Origin: Owenia fusiformis
Taxonomy: Eukaryota > Annelida > Polychaeta > Sabellida > Oweniidae
NCBI GenBank assembly: GCA_903813345.2
Contig: CAIIXF020000012.1
Span: 18,855,520 to 18,919,519 of the forward strand
Length of the DNA stretch: 64,000 bases
Direction: 5' to 3'
This document shows, in pieces, positions 54,360 through 64,000 of this stretch. The position numbers were made by a program, and so were the translations under genes. How positions within the stretch are numbered: position 1 is the stretch's first letter; each line of letters starts with the position of its first letter. Under the pieces are notes generated by a model. The model was not told the origin of the DNA. It did not search any database and worked only from the letters and a program-made list of their open reading frames with translations.

Positions 54360-55605
54360 TCCTGATGATGGGAAGTTGAGGGAGTTTGATATCCACTCTG
54401 CGTCTTTTCAGTACATCCATTAAAGCCATGTCTTATCCTCAACTTTTCTTATGTGTGTTATTTTACGATATTTGCAATATACCGTATTTCATTTGTAAAA
54501 ATGCCAGCAAATGCTGTTCTATGGGATTTGCTATGCTTTGCCATTGCTGTTGTCTAGTTTTATATTATTTTTAGGAAATTAAATAAAGGAAGGCGTACCT
54601 GTTTGAAGGAAGAAATATTTTAATTTATAAATATAAAATAATTCTGAAAATTCAAAAGATTTTGTTCAGTGACCTTTCCTAGGCTCCTACTTTTAGCTAT
54701 ATTTTCAGTCACATTTTCAGTTGGCTGAAAAAGTTTAGGGTCATTCCGACCATGTATATTGTGATCTGTACATTGTGATCCTGGTCATGTAAATGATAAG
54801 TGGAACTAGTTAAACTGACTGGAGGTCAAACAGAACTCTGATATCTTGGTTCAAAAAATGTTTGAAATCCAGTATGGTTTTGTCACTTCCTGTTAATTAC
54901 CACAGCACCTTAAGGATTTTTTTTAATAGGAACATCTGGATTGAAATTTCAAATCATGAGGAATTCAGAAATCTAGAAGTTTGTTGTTATAGATTATATG
55001 TTCTGCATGTACAACGTTGGTGGCTAAGTAGCTAATTATAAGGTATAATATGTAACTCTGTAAGAGGTCAATGTTGGTTTGTTGTAGCTAAGTCAAGGAA
55101 AAATAGTGAATGGAAAGGCATGTACTTTGATTGGTTACTCAGATGCAATGACACATTTTGATACAATTATATAAAAGAGTTGATTGGAAAGCATGATATT
55201 TTCAGAGGTCAATTATAGTTATGTTGGAAGATTGAAGCTGCATTTTTAGTACATGGTTTTTTTTGACCACAAGCAAGATTTTAATCCTACAAATTAGCTT
55301 GTTGTGGTTATGCAACAGTATTATGTGCGAAATACCACTGTGGAAAACAATGTAACACAATCGTATCACTCACTGATTTCACTTGCACCACAGTCAAAAA
55401 AGCATATTCAATACAGCCTACAATGTAGGTCAAGGAAAAATATTGAGTGGGAAATACTGGACATGTGCTTTGACTGGGAACTCAGACACATTTTGAAATA
55501 ACTTAGACCAGACTAAGGAGTCGAATGGAAAGAATGTTATATTCAGGTATATATTATAATGTTATATTCAGGTACAAATTATATCGTGTGATGGTCTACA
55601 TCTTC
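54360..55605. other. Intergenic with a loose 345-bp direct duplication
   Basis: 55080-55240 and 55425-55560 share CAAGGAAAAATA, GTGCTTTGA-like and GGAAAG blocks in order. 54500-54570 resembles the right end of the TCCCATCGAACG family (CTATGGGATTTGCTATGCTT). No coding support. Confidence 0.4.
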
Positions 55606-55610
55606 AGTTA

Positions 55611-56407
55611 CAGTCTGTTACACTGCTTCAACTTCAAAGCAACCAGTTGAATCTAAAAATAAGAACCTAAGGATTATTGAGTTATTGTGCAATAATATTA
55701 TGGAAAAACATATTCATACTGCACATGAATGACATTTGTATATTTCAGATTATTTAGTGTTTAGTGTAATAAGTCTGTGCCCTCTTGTAAGATTAGGTCT
55801 AGAGTCCATTTCACTGTTTTATTGTGTCAGTAGAACCCCAAAAATAAGAAATCAGGAGTCCATTGTGCAATAATATATGGAAAAGCATATTGTACATGAA
55901 TGACATTTGTATATTTCAGATTTTTTAGTTTTTTGTGCAATACGCCTGTGCCCTCTTGTAATTTGAAGAATTTCAGCCATGTTAATCTTGTTGAAAATAA
56001 CATGGCAGAGAAGCATCCAAATGTAAGAGGCCACACTACATTATAAGCCAAACTAGAAGCAATCCAAGATATACAAATGTCATTCATGTACAATGAGAAT
56101 ATATTTTTCCATATATTATTGCATAATGATATTTGGATTTCTTATCTTTTAGGTTTTACTGACACAATTAAACAGTGAAATGGACTCTATCCATCATGTT
56201 ATTTTTTTCAGAATTGACAAGGCAGAGAAGCATCAACATATAACAGGATACAAACTTTATAAGCCAATTCACAAGCAATCCAAGATATACATATGTCATA
56301 CGGTGTGCAATATGAATATATTTTCCTAGATACTATTGCAGAATATAATAATCTTAAGATTCTTTTTTTAGGTTCAACTGGTTGCTTTGAAGCAGTGTAA
56401 CAGACTG
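55611..56407. mobile_element. MITE, outer copy of the self-nested pair (TSD TA)
   Basis: Ends TA-CAGTCTGTTACACTGCTTC and GAAGCAGTGTAACAGACTG-TA, with about 130-bp arms. A diverged member of the family at 23043. The inner copy (55802-56187) splits it. Confidence 0.85.
55802..56187. mobile_element. MITE GAGTCCATTTCACTG, inner copy (TSD TA)
   Basis: Ends TA-GAGTCCATTTCACTG and CAGTGAAATGGACTC-TA, 386 bp. It carries the intact counterpart of the site where the Tigger-like element sits in the 23043 copy (TGTAAGAGGCC here, on the complementary strand). Confidence 0.88.
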
Positions 56408-56409
56408 TA

Positions 56410-57260
56410 TGCAAACATAATTTAGGTTCATGAATGTACCTAAATTATTATAGAAATGTATAAAAACAGAGATTCTATGATTATGGTGCAATATACAAGG
56501 GTTGATCATAGAGTTCTCATAATATCTCTCTAATTTCTTTATTTTTTAATATATTCTCATGACATTTTCACAGAATGTGCAGAATAGAATATCTCTTAAT
56601 TCAGCAAAAAATATTTAGTTTAACAGAAATATTTAGTAAGAATTGGTCGCCATAGTAACAGTAACAGGAAATCAAGGCACCCCGGGGCAAATAAAAGTAA
56701 TTGAGAGAATGGCTCTAATTAACCATGTTAACACACATAATAAACTCTCATATATTACACATTAAAATGTTAACTTGTATTTAAGTGCCTTTAATATTAA
56801 AAAAATTGATCGTGTGGATTGTGTGATGTCATAGGGGATGCTTTCATGCTTCGTTTGATGTGATACCAGATTCTGGGACTCGAAGCTAATGATCAGAAAT
56901 GACTGAGTTAGAGAATGCAATTGATGCAGAGATCTTCAGAAAAAATAAAATTCATACTGATAAAAGGTTATGTTAGTTTGTAAGATCCTTTGGTCAGACT
57001 ATACATGATCTAAAACAAATATATTGCTAAGGTATCAACGAAATTACACCCTGTTTGTTGTCTGAACATGTTAAAAATGAACTAAAGGGACAAAATCAAT
57101 TTTCCTCAGGATATTTGGCAAAACAGTCAAAGGTTCTAACAGTCACTTCTAATGAAGCATGACAATCATCCATTATGAGATCACTAAATTCACATGACCA
57201 TTATAATAGTTCACAACAGTCAAGGGCACATATTGACAATGTGATTGATGGCTTATTTGA
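56410..57260. other. Intergenic, no gene seen
   Basis: No supported ORF or repeat. Confidence 0.45.
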
Positions 57261-57261
57261 C

Positions 57262-58078
57262 AACTTATTATCCCATCGAACGAAGTTCAGTAGGGATATA
57301 TAGTGAAGCCCTCTGTCCGTCTCTCCGTCAGTCCGTCCGTCTGTCCGGAAGATAACTCGAATCCTAGTAGACAGATTTTCTTCATATTTGGTGGATAGAT
57401 GTATATTGGTGAATAGTTTTACACAAAATAAAGTTTCAAGATGGCCGCCAGTTTAAAAATGGCGGGAATTTTTTGCAAAAGTCTTATGTTTTTCATTTTA
57501 AACAAAAATAATGAATATTATTATTTGAAATTTTGGTAGTATATTCACAAGATCTATATATTTCACATATACTCCCTGTTTTTCACCCTGACCCCCAGGT
57601 GCTGTGAAGGGGGAGGGGGGGGGGTTGAAAAACAGGAATTTGCATTAATTTTGAGATGTTTTTGAAGTATAGCTTTATTATACTCAAACGAAAGGCAATT
57701 TAGAGTAAATTGCAAATATTGTATTGTTTTTCTGATGCGGGCCTTGTAAAATTCAAAATGGCTGCCTAATGTGGGATTTCGCAATTATTTTTTGATCTCT
57801 TAAAGTATGGCTATATTATACTCAAATTTAAGGAATTTTTGAGTAGATCAGAATTATGGTATTGATTTTCTGATTTGTGCCTCAGAAAATTCAAAATGGC
57901 TGCCTAGAGCAGTAATTCGCCATTACTTAGAGTTATCCTGAAAGTATGGTAAAAAGACACTACAATGATCTCAAATATTTATTGAAGGGAAGATAGGTGG
58001 TAAATATTACATTCATGATTTATATAGTGTTTGTTGGGATTTGCTACTCCGTGGAGTTGCCGTTTTCTAGTTATGTAT
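57262..58078 (+). repeat. TCCCATCGAACGAAG family, copy 2
   Basis: Starts TTATCCCATCGAACGAAGTT, followed by CCGTCCGTCTGTCC, and ends GGGATTTGCTACTCCGTGGA. It contains AAGATGGCCGCC and two internal TATACTCAAA-AATGGCTGCC units. Confidence 0.8.
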
Positions 58079-58194
58079 TTAAACATGGTTAATTGGGCCT
58101 ATTCTAGATAGTTTTTATCACACCATCTGTTGGATATGGTTGTCATAGTCGTCGTGGTCGTGATCGTTTTCGTGATTTCATTTTTTGTCATTGC

Positions 58195-59165
58195 CATTTC
58201 AGGAAAACCAACAATCAGATTTTCTCCAAATTCGCACACATGATAGAGGATATCGAGTTCTAGAGCTGATTAACTTTTGGGTGGCCATCTTGTTTTCATT
58301 TTGAAGGTTATTCGGAAAATCTTGTCATCGCCATTTCACGAAAACTGCTCATCGGATTTCCTCCAAATTTGCACACATGATATTCTAGAGCTATTTAACT
58401 TTTGGGTGGCCATCTTGTTTTCTGGGGCCATTTTGAAGGTATTTTGGAAAATGTTGTCATCGCAATTTCAGGAAAATCCCTAATCAGATTTTTCCAAATC
58501 CGCACATATGATAGAGGATATCCATTTCTAGAGCTAATAAACTTTTGAGCAGCCATCTTGTTTTCTGGTGGCCATTTTGAAGGTTTTTCGGAAAATCTTG
58601 TCATCGCCATTTCAGGAAAACCACTTGTCGTATTGTCTCAAAATCTACACACATGATAGAGGATATCAAGTTCTAGAGCTGATTAACTTTTGAGCGACCA
58701 TCTTGTTTTCTGGTGGCCATTTTGAAGGTTTTTCGGAAAATCTTGTCATCACCATTTCAGGAAAATCACTTGTCGGATTGTCTCAAAATTTACACACATG
58801 ATAGAGGATATCAAGTTCTAGAGCTGATTAACTTTTGGGCGGACTTCTTGTTTTCTGGTGGCCATTTTGAAGGTTTTTCAGAAAATCTTGTAATCACCAT
58901 TTCAGGAAAAATGCATGTCGATTTTTCTCCAAATTTGCACACATCATAGAGGATATCCAGTTGTAGAGCTGAATAACTTTTGGGTGGCCATCTTGTTTGT
59001 GGTGGCCACTTTGAAGGTTTCTGATAAATCTTGTCATCGCCATTTCGGAAAACCTGCTTGTTGGATTGTCTCACATGATAGAGGATATCAAGTTCGAGCT
59101 GATTAACTTCTGAGCAGACATTTTCTCTGGTGGCCATTTTGAAAGTTTTTGATGGCATCTTCTCT
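58195..59165 (+). repeat. Tandem array, about 7 units of 124-147 bp
   Basis: Units run TTGTCATCGCCATTTCAGGA, ACACATGATAGAGGATATC, TTCTAGAGCTGATTAACTTT and GGCCATCTTGTTTTCTGGTG. AGAGCTGATTAAC-type markers fall at about 58265, 58389, 58532, 58675, 58820, 58967 and 59095. ORFs across it on both strands are repeat translations. Confidence 0.9.
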
Positions 59166-59169
59166 TTCA

Positions 59170-59635
59170 CGTCATGTGCCTTGTTTTATTAGCTCTGGGT
59201 GCCTTGATTTCAAGTAACTATGGCAACCATCTAATGTCTAAATATTTTTGCTGGATTGATAAAACATTCCATGCTGCACATTCTGTAAAAATTTCATAAG
59301 AATAGATTGAAAAATAAATTAGAGAGATATCATAAGAACTTAATGATCAACCGTCTTATGACCACAATTTTTATTTTATTCATTGTTAAAGACCTAAATT
59401 GCGTTGCAGTTGAGGTCTGTGGCAATTAGACTATATCCTCTAGTCTGAAATTTTTTGGAAATTTGAAATGAAAATATTCAGACTATAGCCCACATATGTT
59501 AAAATTTGGGATTGAAAATTATTTGTTTATATAGGAAGTGCCATTCAAAATGGCCAATGGAGTAAATTAATTCGCATATTTGTTACTTCCCCTAGCTTTA
59601 TTTCCATTTGACAATACGCTGTGTTACTTTTTATC
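59170..59635. other. Spacer between arrays, no gene seen
   Basis: No supported feature. 59280-59350 resembles 56510-56600 inverted (AAATTAGAGAGATATCATAA), a minor shared repeat. Confidence 0.4.
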
Positions 59636-59902
59636 GTATCTTAAAAAGGTACAATATTGTTGTCAGCTTGATGGGCGGTTGGGCGAGCGAGCCACAGGCG
59701 GCGTCTCAGCTTTCTTGTCATCACAATTCCAGGAAAACTGCTTGATGGATTTGCTTCAAATTTTCACACACATTACATGGTAACAAGTTCTAGAGCTGAT
59801 TAACTTTTAGACGGCCATCTTGGAAGTTTTTAGATAAATCTTATTGCAATTCCAGTAAAATCACTAAACGGATTATTTCAAATTTTCACACATGTTACAT
59901 AA

Positions 59903-61696
59903 TTGCTGGAATTACACCACAAAATCCGCTAAAATGTTTTAGTGGAAGGCTTTACAAAATCGCCATTCTGATTACATCAACATTTCTAAAGCGTCTTAGG
60001 AATTACATTTTGGAATTACACCTGTTTTTCTAAAACGCCCTTCGTGCACTTTTAACGATGTAGTTATGGATAATATCCAGCATACATGTATGTGTACATC
60101 TCCTGTAAATGTATTCTTTTTGCATCTAAGACAAAACTATCTTCCGTAATTTGATTAAAAATGCATGACATTGCATAATTTTTATTCATCTTTTATTAAT
60201 TATGAGAAAACATAATAAAAAGGTAAAAGAAAAATATGTACATATTCTCTAAAGATAACACTTGATTTCGATGTGACCAGGCAACCATCATCCATTTTTC
60301 AATTTAGATATGAGGTCTTATTATCCCATCGAACGAAGTTCGGAGGGATATAGGGAATGCCTCCGTCCGTCCGTCCGTACGTACGTCCGTCCGTCCGTCC
60401 GTCCGGGCAATAACTCAAATACCGTTGGCCTGATTTTGTTCATATTTTGTACACATATACCCTATGGGGGTAGAAGTTCTGCTCAAAAGCCGATTTCCAA
60501 AATGGCCGCTCATTTCAAAATGGCAGCCATTTTAGTGACGATTTTACAGTAATTTAGGTGCAATATGTAAAACTGTAATAGCAATATGTTTTAAATGTAA
60601 AAAAATTATAAAGGACATTAATAATGCTACAAATGTAGATATTAAAGAAGCACATGGCAGCCATCTTGAAAAATGGCGGACTTTACTCGTCATTTTACGA
60701 TTTTTGCTGTAACTCAAAAAGTAGTGGAGCGATTTTGTTCATATTTGGTATGTGAATAATATAAGCATTGCACACTGTCTAAAGACACTTTTGGTAGAAG
60801 GCGGCCATTTTGAAAAATGGCCGCCATTTTAACGTATTTTACTATAACTCGAAAAGTAGTGGAGCGATTTTGTTCATATTTGGTATGTGAATACTATAAG
60901 CATGGCACACTGTCCTATGACACTTTTGGTAGAAGGCCGCCATTTTGAAAAAAAATTTGAAAAATGGCCGCCATTTTAACATATTTTACTATAACTTGAA
61001 AAGTAGTGGAGCGGTTTTGTTAATATTTAGTATGTGAATACTATAAGCACAGCACACTGTCCTATGACACTTTTGGTAGAAGGCGGCCATTTTGAAAACA
61101 ATTTTGAAAAATGGCCACCATTTTAACGTATTTTACTATAACTCGAAAAGTAGTGGAGCGATTTTGTTCATATTTGATATGTGAATACTTTAAGCATGGC
61201 ACATTGTCTAATAAAACTTTAGGGAGTAGTCGGCCATTTTGAAAAATGGCCACCATTTTTATGTGTGTTATTTTACAAGTATGTGTGCGATTTTTCAAAG
61301 ATTTTAGAGGTGGCTTTACTTTAAAGCATATTATTTCTTCTGATGATGGTGGCCTTTCTGGTGTGTTGTTTTAATGATATTTGCGCTTCGTTTGTAAAAA
61401 TGCCAGCCATTTCTGTTCGATGGGATTCGCTACGCTTTGGCGTTGCCTTTGTTCTGGTTTTGTTCAGGGCAAATGTTAAAAACTAGTAAAAACCTGGGTA
61501 AGGTGTCTTACAAAAACTGATCGGTATTACACTGCACACTTAAAGCGCCTAACGACTTATGCCGTTTACTAGTGACAAGGGTTCTTGGAGTTTTAGAAAA
61601 GCGCTTTTGTAAAACCGCAATCGTGATTACACCTAATTCTTAAACCTGGTTAAAAGCGAAGAAGCTTTTGTAAAACGACATGTGTAATTCCAGCAA
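59903..61696. mobile_element. Insertion with TIR TTGCTGGAATTACAC and TSD ATAA
   Basis: Ends TTGCTGGAATTACAC and GTGTAATTCCAGCAA, each flanked by ATAA (59899-59902 and 61697-61700). The outer 150-200 bp on both sides carry AAAGCG/AAACCG-type motifs and further GATTACA(T/C) copies. The middle is another repeat (60320-61460). A 4-bp duplication separates it from the TA-targeting elements elsewhere in the window. Confidence 0.82.
60320..61460 (+). repeat. TCCCATCGAACGAAG family, copy 3, with a 135-147 bp tandem array
   Basis: Starts TTATCCCATCGAACGAAGTT and GGAGGGATATAGGGAATG with a CCGTCCGTACGTACG run, and ends TCGATGGGATTCGCTACGCT. Units marked GTAGTGGAGC at 60721, 60856, 61003 and 61150 each hold the palindrome CATTTTGAAAAATGGCCGCC. 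Nested inside the ATAA-flanked insertion. Confidence 0.85.
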
Positions 61697-62335
61697 ATAA
61701 GAAGTTCTAGAGCTGATTAACTTTCGGGAGCCATCTCGTATTCTGCCGGCCATCTTGGAAGCTTTTAGATGAATTGTGTCATCGCGATTCCAAGAAAACC
61801 ACTTAACGGATTTGTTTCAAATTTTCACACATGTTTCATAGTAAGAAATTCTAAGAGATTAACTTTTCCGCAGCTATTTTACATTCTGACAGCCATCTTG
61901 GAAGTTTTTATTATAGTTAAATCTTCTCATCGCGATTCCAGGAAAACTTCTTACTGATGTATTTCTTTTCACACATGTTACATGGTATGATGTTCTAGAA
62001 CTGATTAACTTTTAGGTGGCCATCTTGCATTTTGTTGGCCATCTTGAAAGATTTCTGATAAATTGTGTCATCACGATTCCAGGAAAACCACTTAACGGAT
62101 TTACTTCAAATTTTCACATATGTTACATACATGTAGTAAGAAGTTCTAGAGCCGATTAACTTTTCGGCAGCCATCTTCTAAGTTTTAGGTAAATCTTGTC
62201 ATTGCAATTCCAGGAAAACCATTTAACAGATTTACTTCAAATTTTTATGCATTTTACATGGTAGGTTTTCTAGAACTTATTAATTTTTGGCGGCCATCTT
62301 GCTTTCTTGGTCATCAAGCCACCAGTATGACTCGA

Positions 62336-62462
62336 TTGAATTGAATTTTCAAATTTCTGGAATGCCATAAAGCTAAATAATCAAAAGAACTATAAATATT
62401 TACCGAGAATGTGTTCACATTTCTTCAGAACCCGGAATTTCGCGATTCGTACTAGTAGGTGT
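62336..62462 (+). repeat. Fragment similar to the interior of 62836-63293
   Basis: GAATGCCATAAAGCTAAAT and ATCAAAAGAACTATAAATAT recur at 63132-63165 in the same orientation. Confidence 0.65.
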
Positions 62463-62689
62463 GTGCAACTAAAGAAACAACAGGAATGTTACACACACAT
62501 AGGCGTGGGTAGCTATAGTGTAGAACCAATTTGGAGATTTTAGAAAGGTTTAGTTACATGATCAAATGCAAACCGTGAACATGAATGCGTAGGTTCACGC
62601 TCAAGCACACATTTTAGAAACTTTTCTGTTAAACTACACGCCTGAAACCATGTCAGTGGATGTGGAGTTATATTTATGTGGTGACTGTT

Positions 62690-62785
62690 ATTATAGGCTC
62701 CATGCTGTAATAGTTAGCATTTAATGCTCATTGGGACTCGAACTCATGCTCGTTGGGCCTGGGTTCAAGTCCAGTATAGTTTACA
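62690..62785 (+). repeat. Possible tRNA-derived SINE fragment
   Basis: GGGCCTGGGTTCAAGTCC is a good polymerase III B box of tRNA type, preceded by ACTCGAACTCATGCTCGTTG, resembling an anticodon arm. The A box is poor (TAGTTAGCATTTAATGC), so it is not called a tRNA gene. Confidence 0.4.
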
Positions 62786-62835
62786 TTTTTGTTTTTCATT
62801 TTTGCTTCATTTCATATTCAACCACATTTCAATTA

Positions 62836-63293
62836 CAGTAGAACCTGTATATATGAACATCTGGCTTATCCGACACTTTTTCCGGTCCCATTTTTTCTTC
62901 CAATTACCTCCCATGTTGAAAAAACTTGAAATGTGAACATTTCCCAATTTGAACAGTGAATAGTCATATTTGAAAAATAATCCTGTCTAATCTGAACACT
63001 TTTCATAAAATGTTTTATACAAAACTGCTCAAATATTGTCAACTTTGGGGGAAAAACGTGAACGGTCTCAATCTTAATAGGGCATTCCAACAGGACTCAA
63101 TTCATTTGAATTGAATTTTTCAAATTTGTGGAATGCCTTAAAGCTATGTTGTCAAAAGAACTATAAATATTTACTGATAATGTGTAATTTCTGATCAGAA
63201 TCTGGAATTTCGCAAATGCAAAAACCACGAAATGTAATAATCTGAACGCTTTTAGCCGGTCCAAATGGCGTTCAGATTAGACAGGTTTTACTG
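62836..63293. mobile_element. Pogo/Tigger-like MITE (TIR CAGTARAACCTGT, TSD TA)
   Basis: Ends TA-CAGTAGAACCTGTATATATG and AGACAGGTTTTACTG-TA, 458 bp. The subterminal motif TCTAATCTGAACACTTTT recurs near both ends. No transposase. Same superfamily as 23208-24144. Confidence 0.88.
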
Positions 63294-64000
63294 TACTGTA
63301 CTTTCACTTTTTGCTCATATCAAGGGCTGACTTAATACAAAGAAGATGGCTCGTTCGCAAATCAAATTTAGTGATAAAGTAAGAGAAGCCCCTGGTTGTC
63401 ATTTCATTTAGATATACATACTGTATTAAGCCCCGGGTATTAAACCAGCTCTGCCTATTTGTATCATACGAAATGAAACAAAACTATCAAATTTGAAATT
63501 GTCATTAACCAATTAAAAATGTATTCTTATTTCCTATTAAGGATTGGGGTTTACCAATATAACAAGCAAGAGTATCTGTATCACATATGTGCTACTGGGC
63601 CATCCTAGAACATAGCGAAAATCAATCACGTAATGAGCGACGCGTAAAAGCTCATATACCTGTAACTTTCACGCTTACTTGTAGGAAGTAGACTAATCTG
63701 ACTTCATTTTTCTGCACACTCATTGAAGTCCACATTCATGCTTTGTTGAATACGCATCAGTAAATTGCACCAATATGATAATCTCATGTAAAAACCTGTA
63801 GACTTCACGCTGGCCCACAGAATATAAACAAATCTGGCGTCATGACTTTATCTGTGCGCATTGATGTTTACGTTCAAGTTAAATACATGTAGCAGTGTAG
63901 CTTAACCTCACTAGTGTGTATGTTGGCTTTACATGTGAAAAATGAATAAAACTATTCATTATATTGGACTTGAGGGTGGGGGGGGGGTAATTCAATAGAT
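63294..64000. other. Intergenic, no gene seen
   Basis: No supported ORF or repeat. A G-run of nine lies at 63980. Confidence 0.5.

Larger units (their letters stand above)
59638..62330 (+). repeat. Array element (TTCTAGAGCTGATTAAC units) split by an insertion
   Basis: Starts like 53120 (AAAAGGTACAATATTGTTGT, GGCGG run) and ends GGCCATCTTGCTTTCTTGG at 62295-62310, like the end of the 53120 element. Units of 125-150 bp: two before 59899 and about five after 61700. Removal of 59903-61700 restores a continuous ACATAAGAAGTTCTAGAG unit. Confidence 0.8.

Noticed and set aside
58395-59170. ORFs of 71-119 codons in the 58-59 kb array
   Set aside because: They read repeated phrases (FSEKPSKWPPENK) from the tandem units on both strands, with no conserved domain.
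62724-62785. Functional tRNA gene
   Set aside because: Strong B box but weak A box and no convincing acceptor stem.

Overview
This window reads as animal nuclear DNA. It is AT-rich, its genes are split by GT-AG introns, and it is crowded with non-LTR retrotransposon remains, TA-flanked DNA transposons, foldback elements and minisatellites. The protein families (PAN plus WSC secreted protein, sorting nexin 7/30, Orai channel, secreted fibrinogen-domain lectins) and the style of repeats suggest a marine invertebrate, most likely a lophotrochozoan such as a mollusc or brachiopod. A hemichordate or echinoderm is not excluded. The species is inference only.

Layout. 0.4-3.9 kb (minus): a three-exon gene for a secreted PAN/Apple plus WSC protein, whose first intron holds a 1.4-kb foldback element carrying a TATA box and a 37-codon ORF. 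12.9-14.3 kb (minus): an intronless coding exon for a PX-BAR sorting nexin (SNX7/SNX30 type). 17.7-29.9 kb (plus): the Orai store-operated calcium channel. A single second exon at 29.3 kb is preceded by two different first exons, at 17.7 and 26.8 kb. Each encodes a cytosolic N-terminus and the inner half of the pore helix, and both end in the same phase. The 9 kb between them hold a LINE with another LINE and a MITE inside it, a SINE < MITE < Tigger-like nest, and a 65-bp minisatellite. 30.1-33.2 kb: a 1.6-kb tandem duplication with GATC-rich arrays. 36.8-42.6 kb (plus): two tandem secreted fibrinogen-domain genes. The first has an extra CUB-like exon that could act as an alternative last exon.

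43-64 kb: no host gene recognised. It contains a broken Tc1 transposase gene, a strong palindrome, several foldback/MITE elements (one family inserted into itself), and long tandem arrays rich in CCATNTT motifs, one of them interrupted by an element with a clean ATAA target duplication.

The most notable signal is the pair of Orai first exons. One keeps the basic pore residue equivalent to human R91. The other has glycine there and threonine at the M101 position. The shared second exon has glutamine at the human E190 position. If both are transcribed, one gene makes two pores by promoter choice. All exon joins were deduced by eye from splice sites and reading phase, without transcript data.
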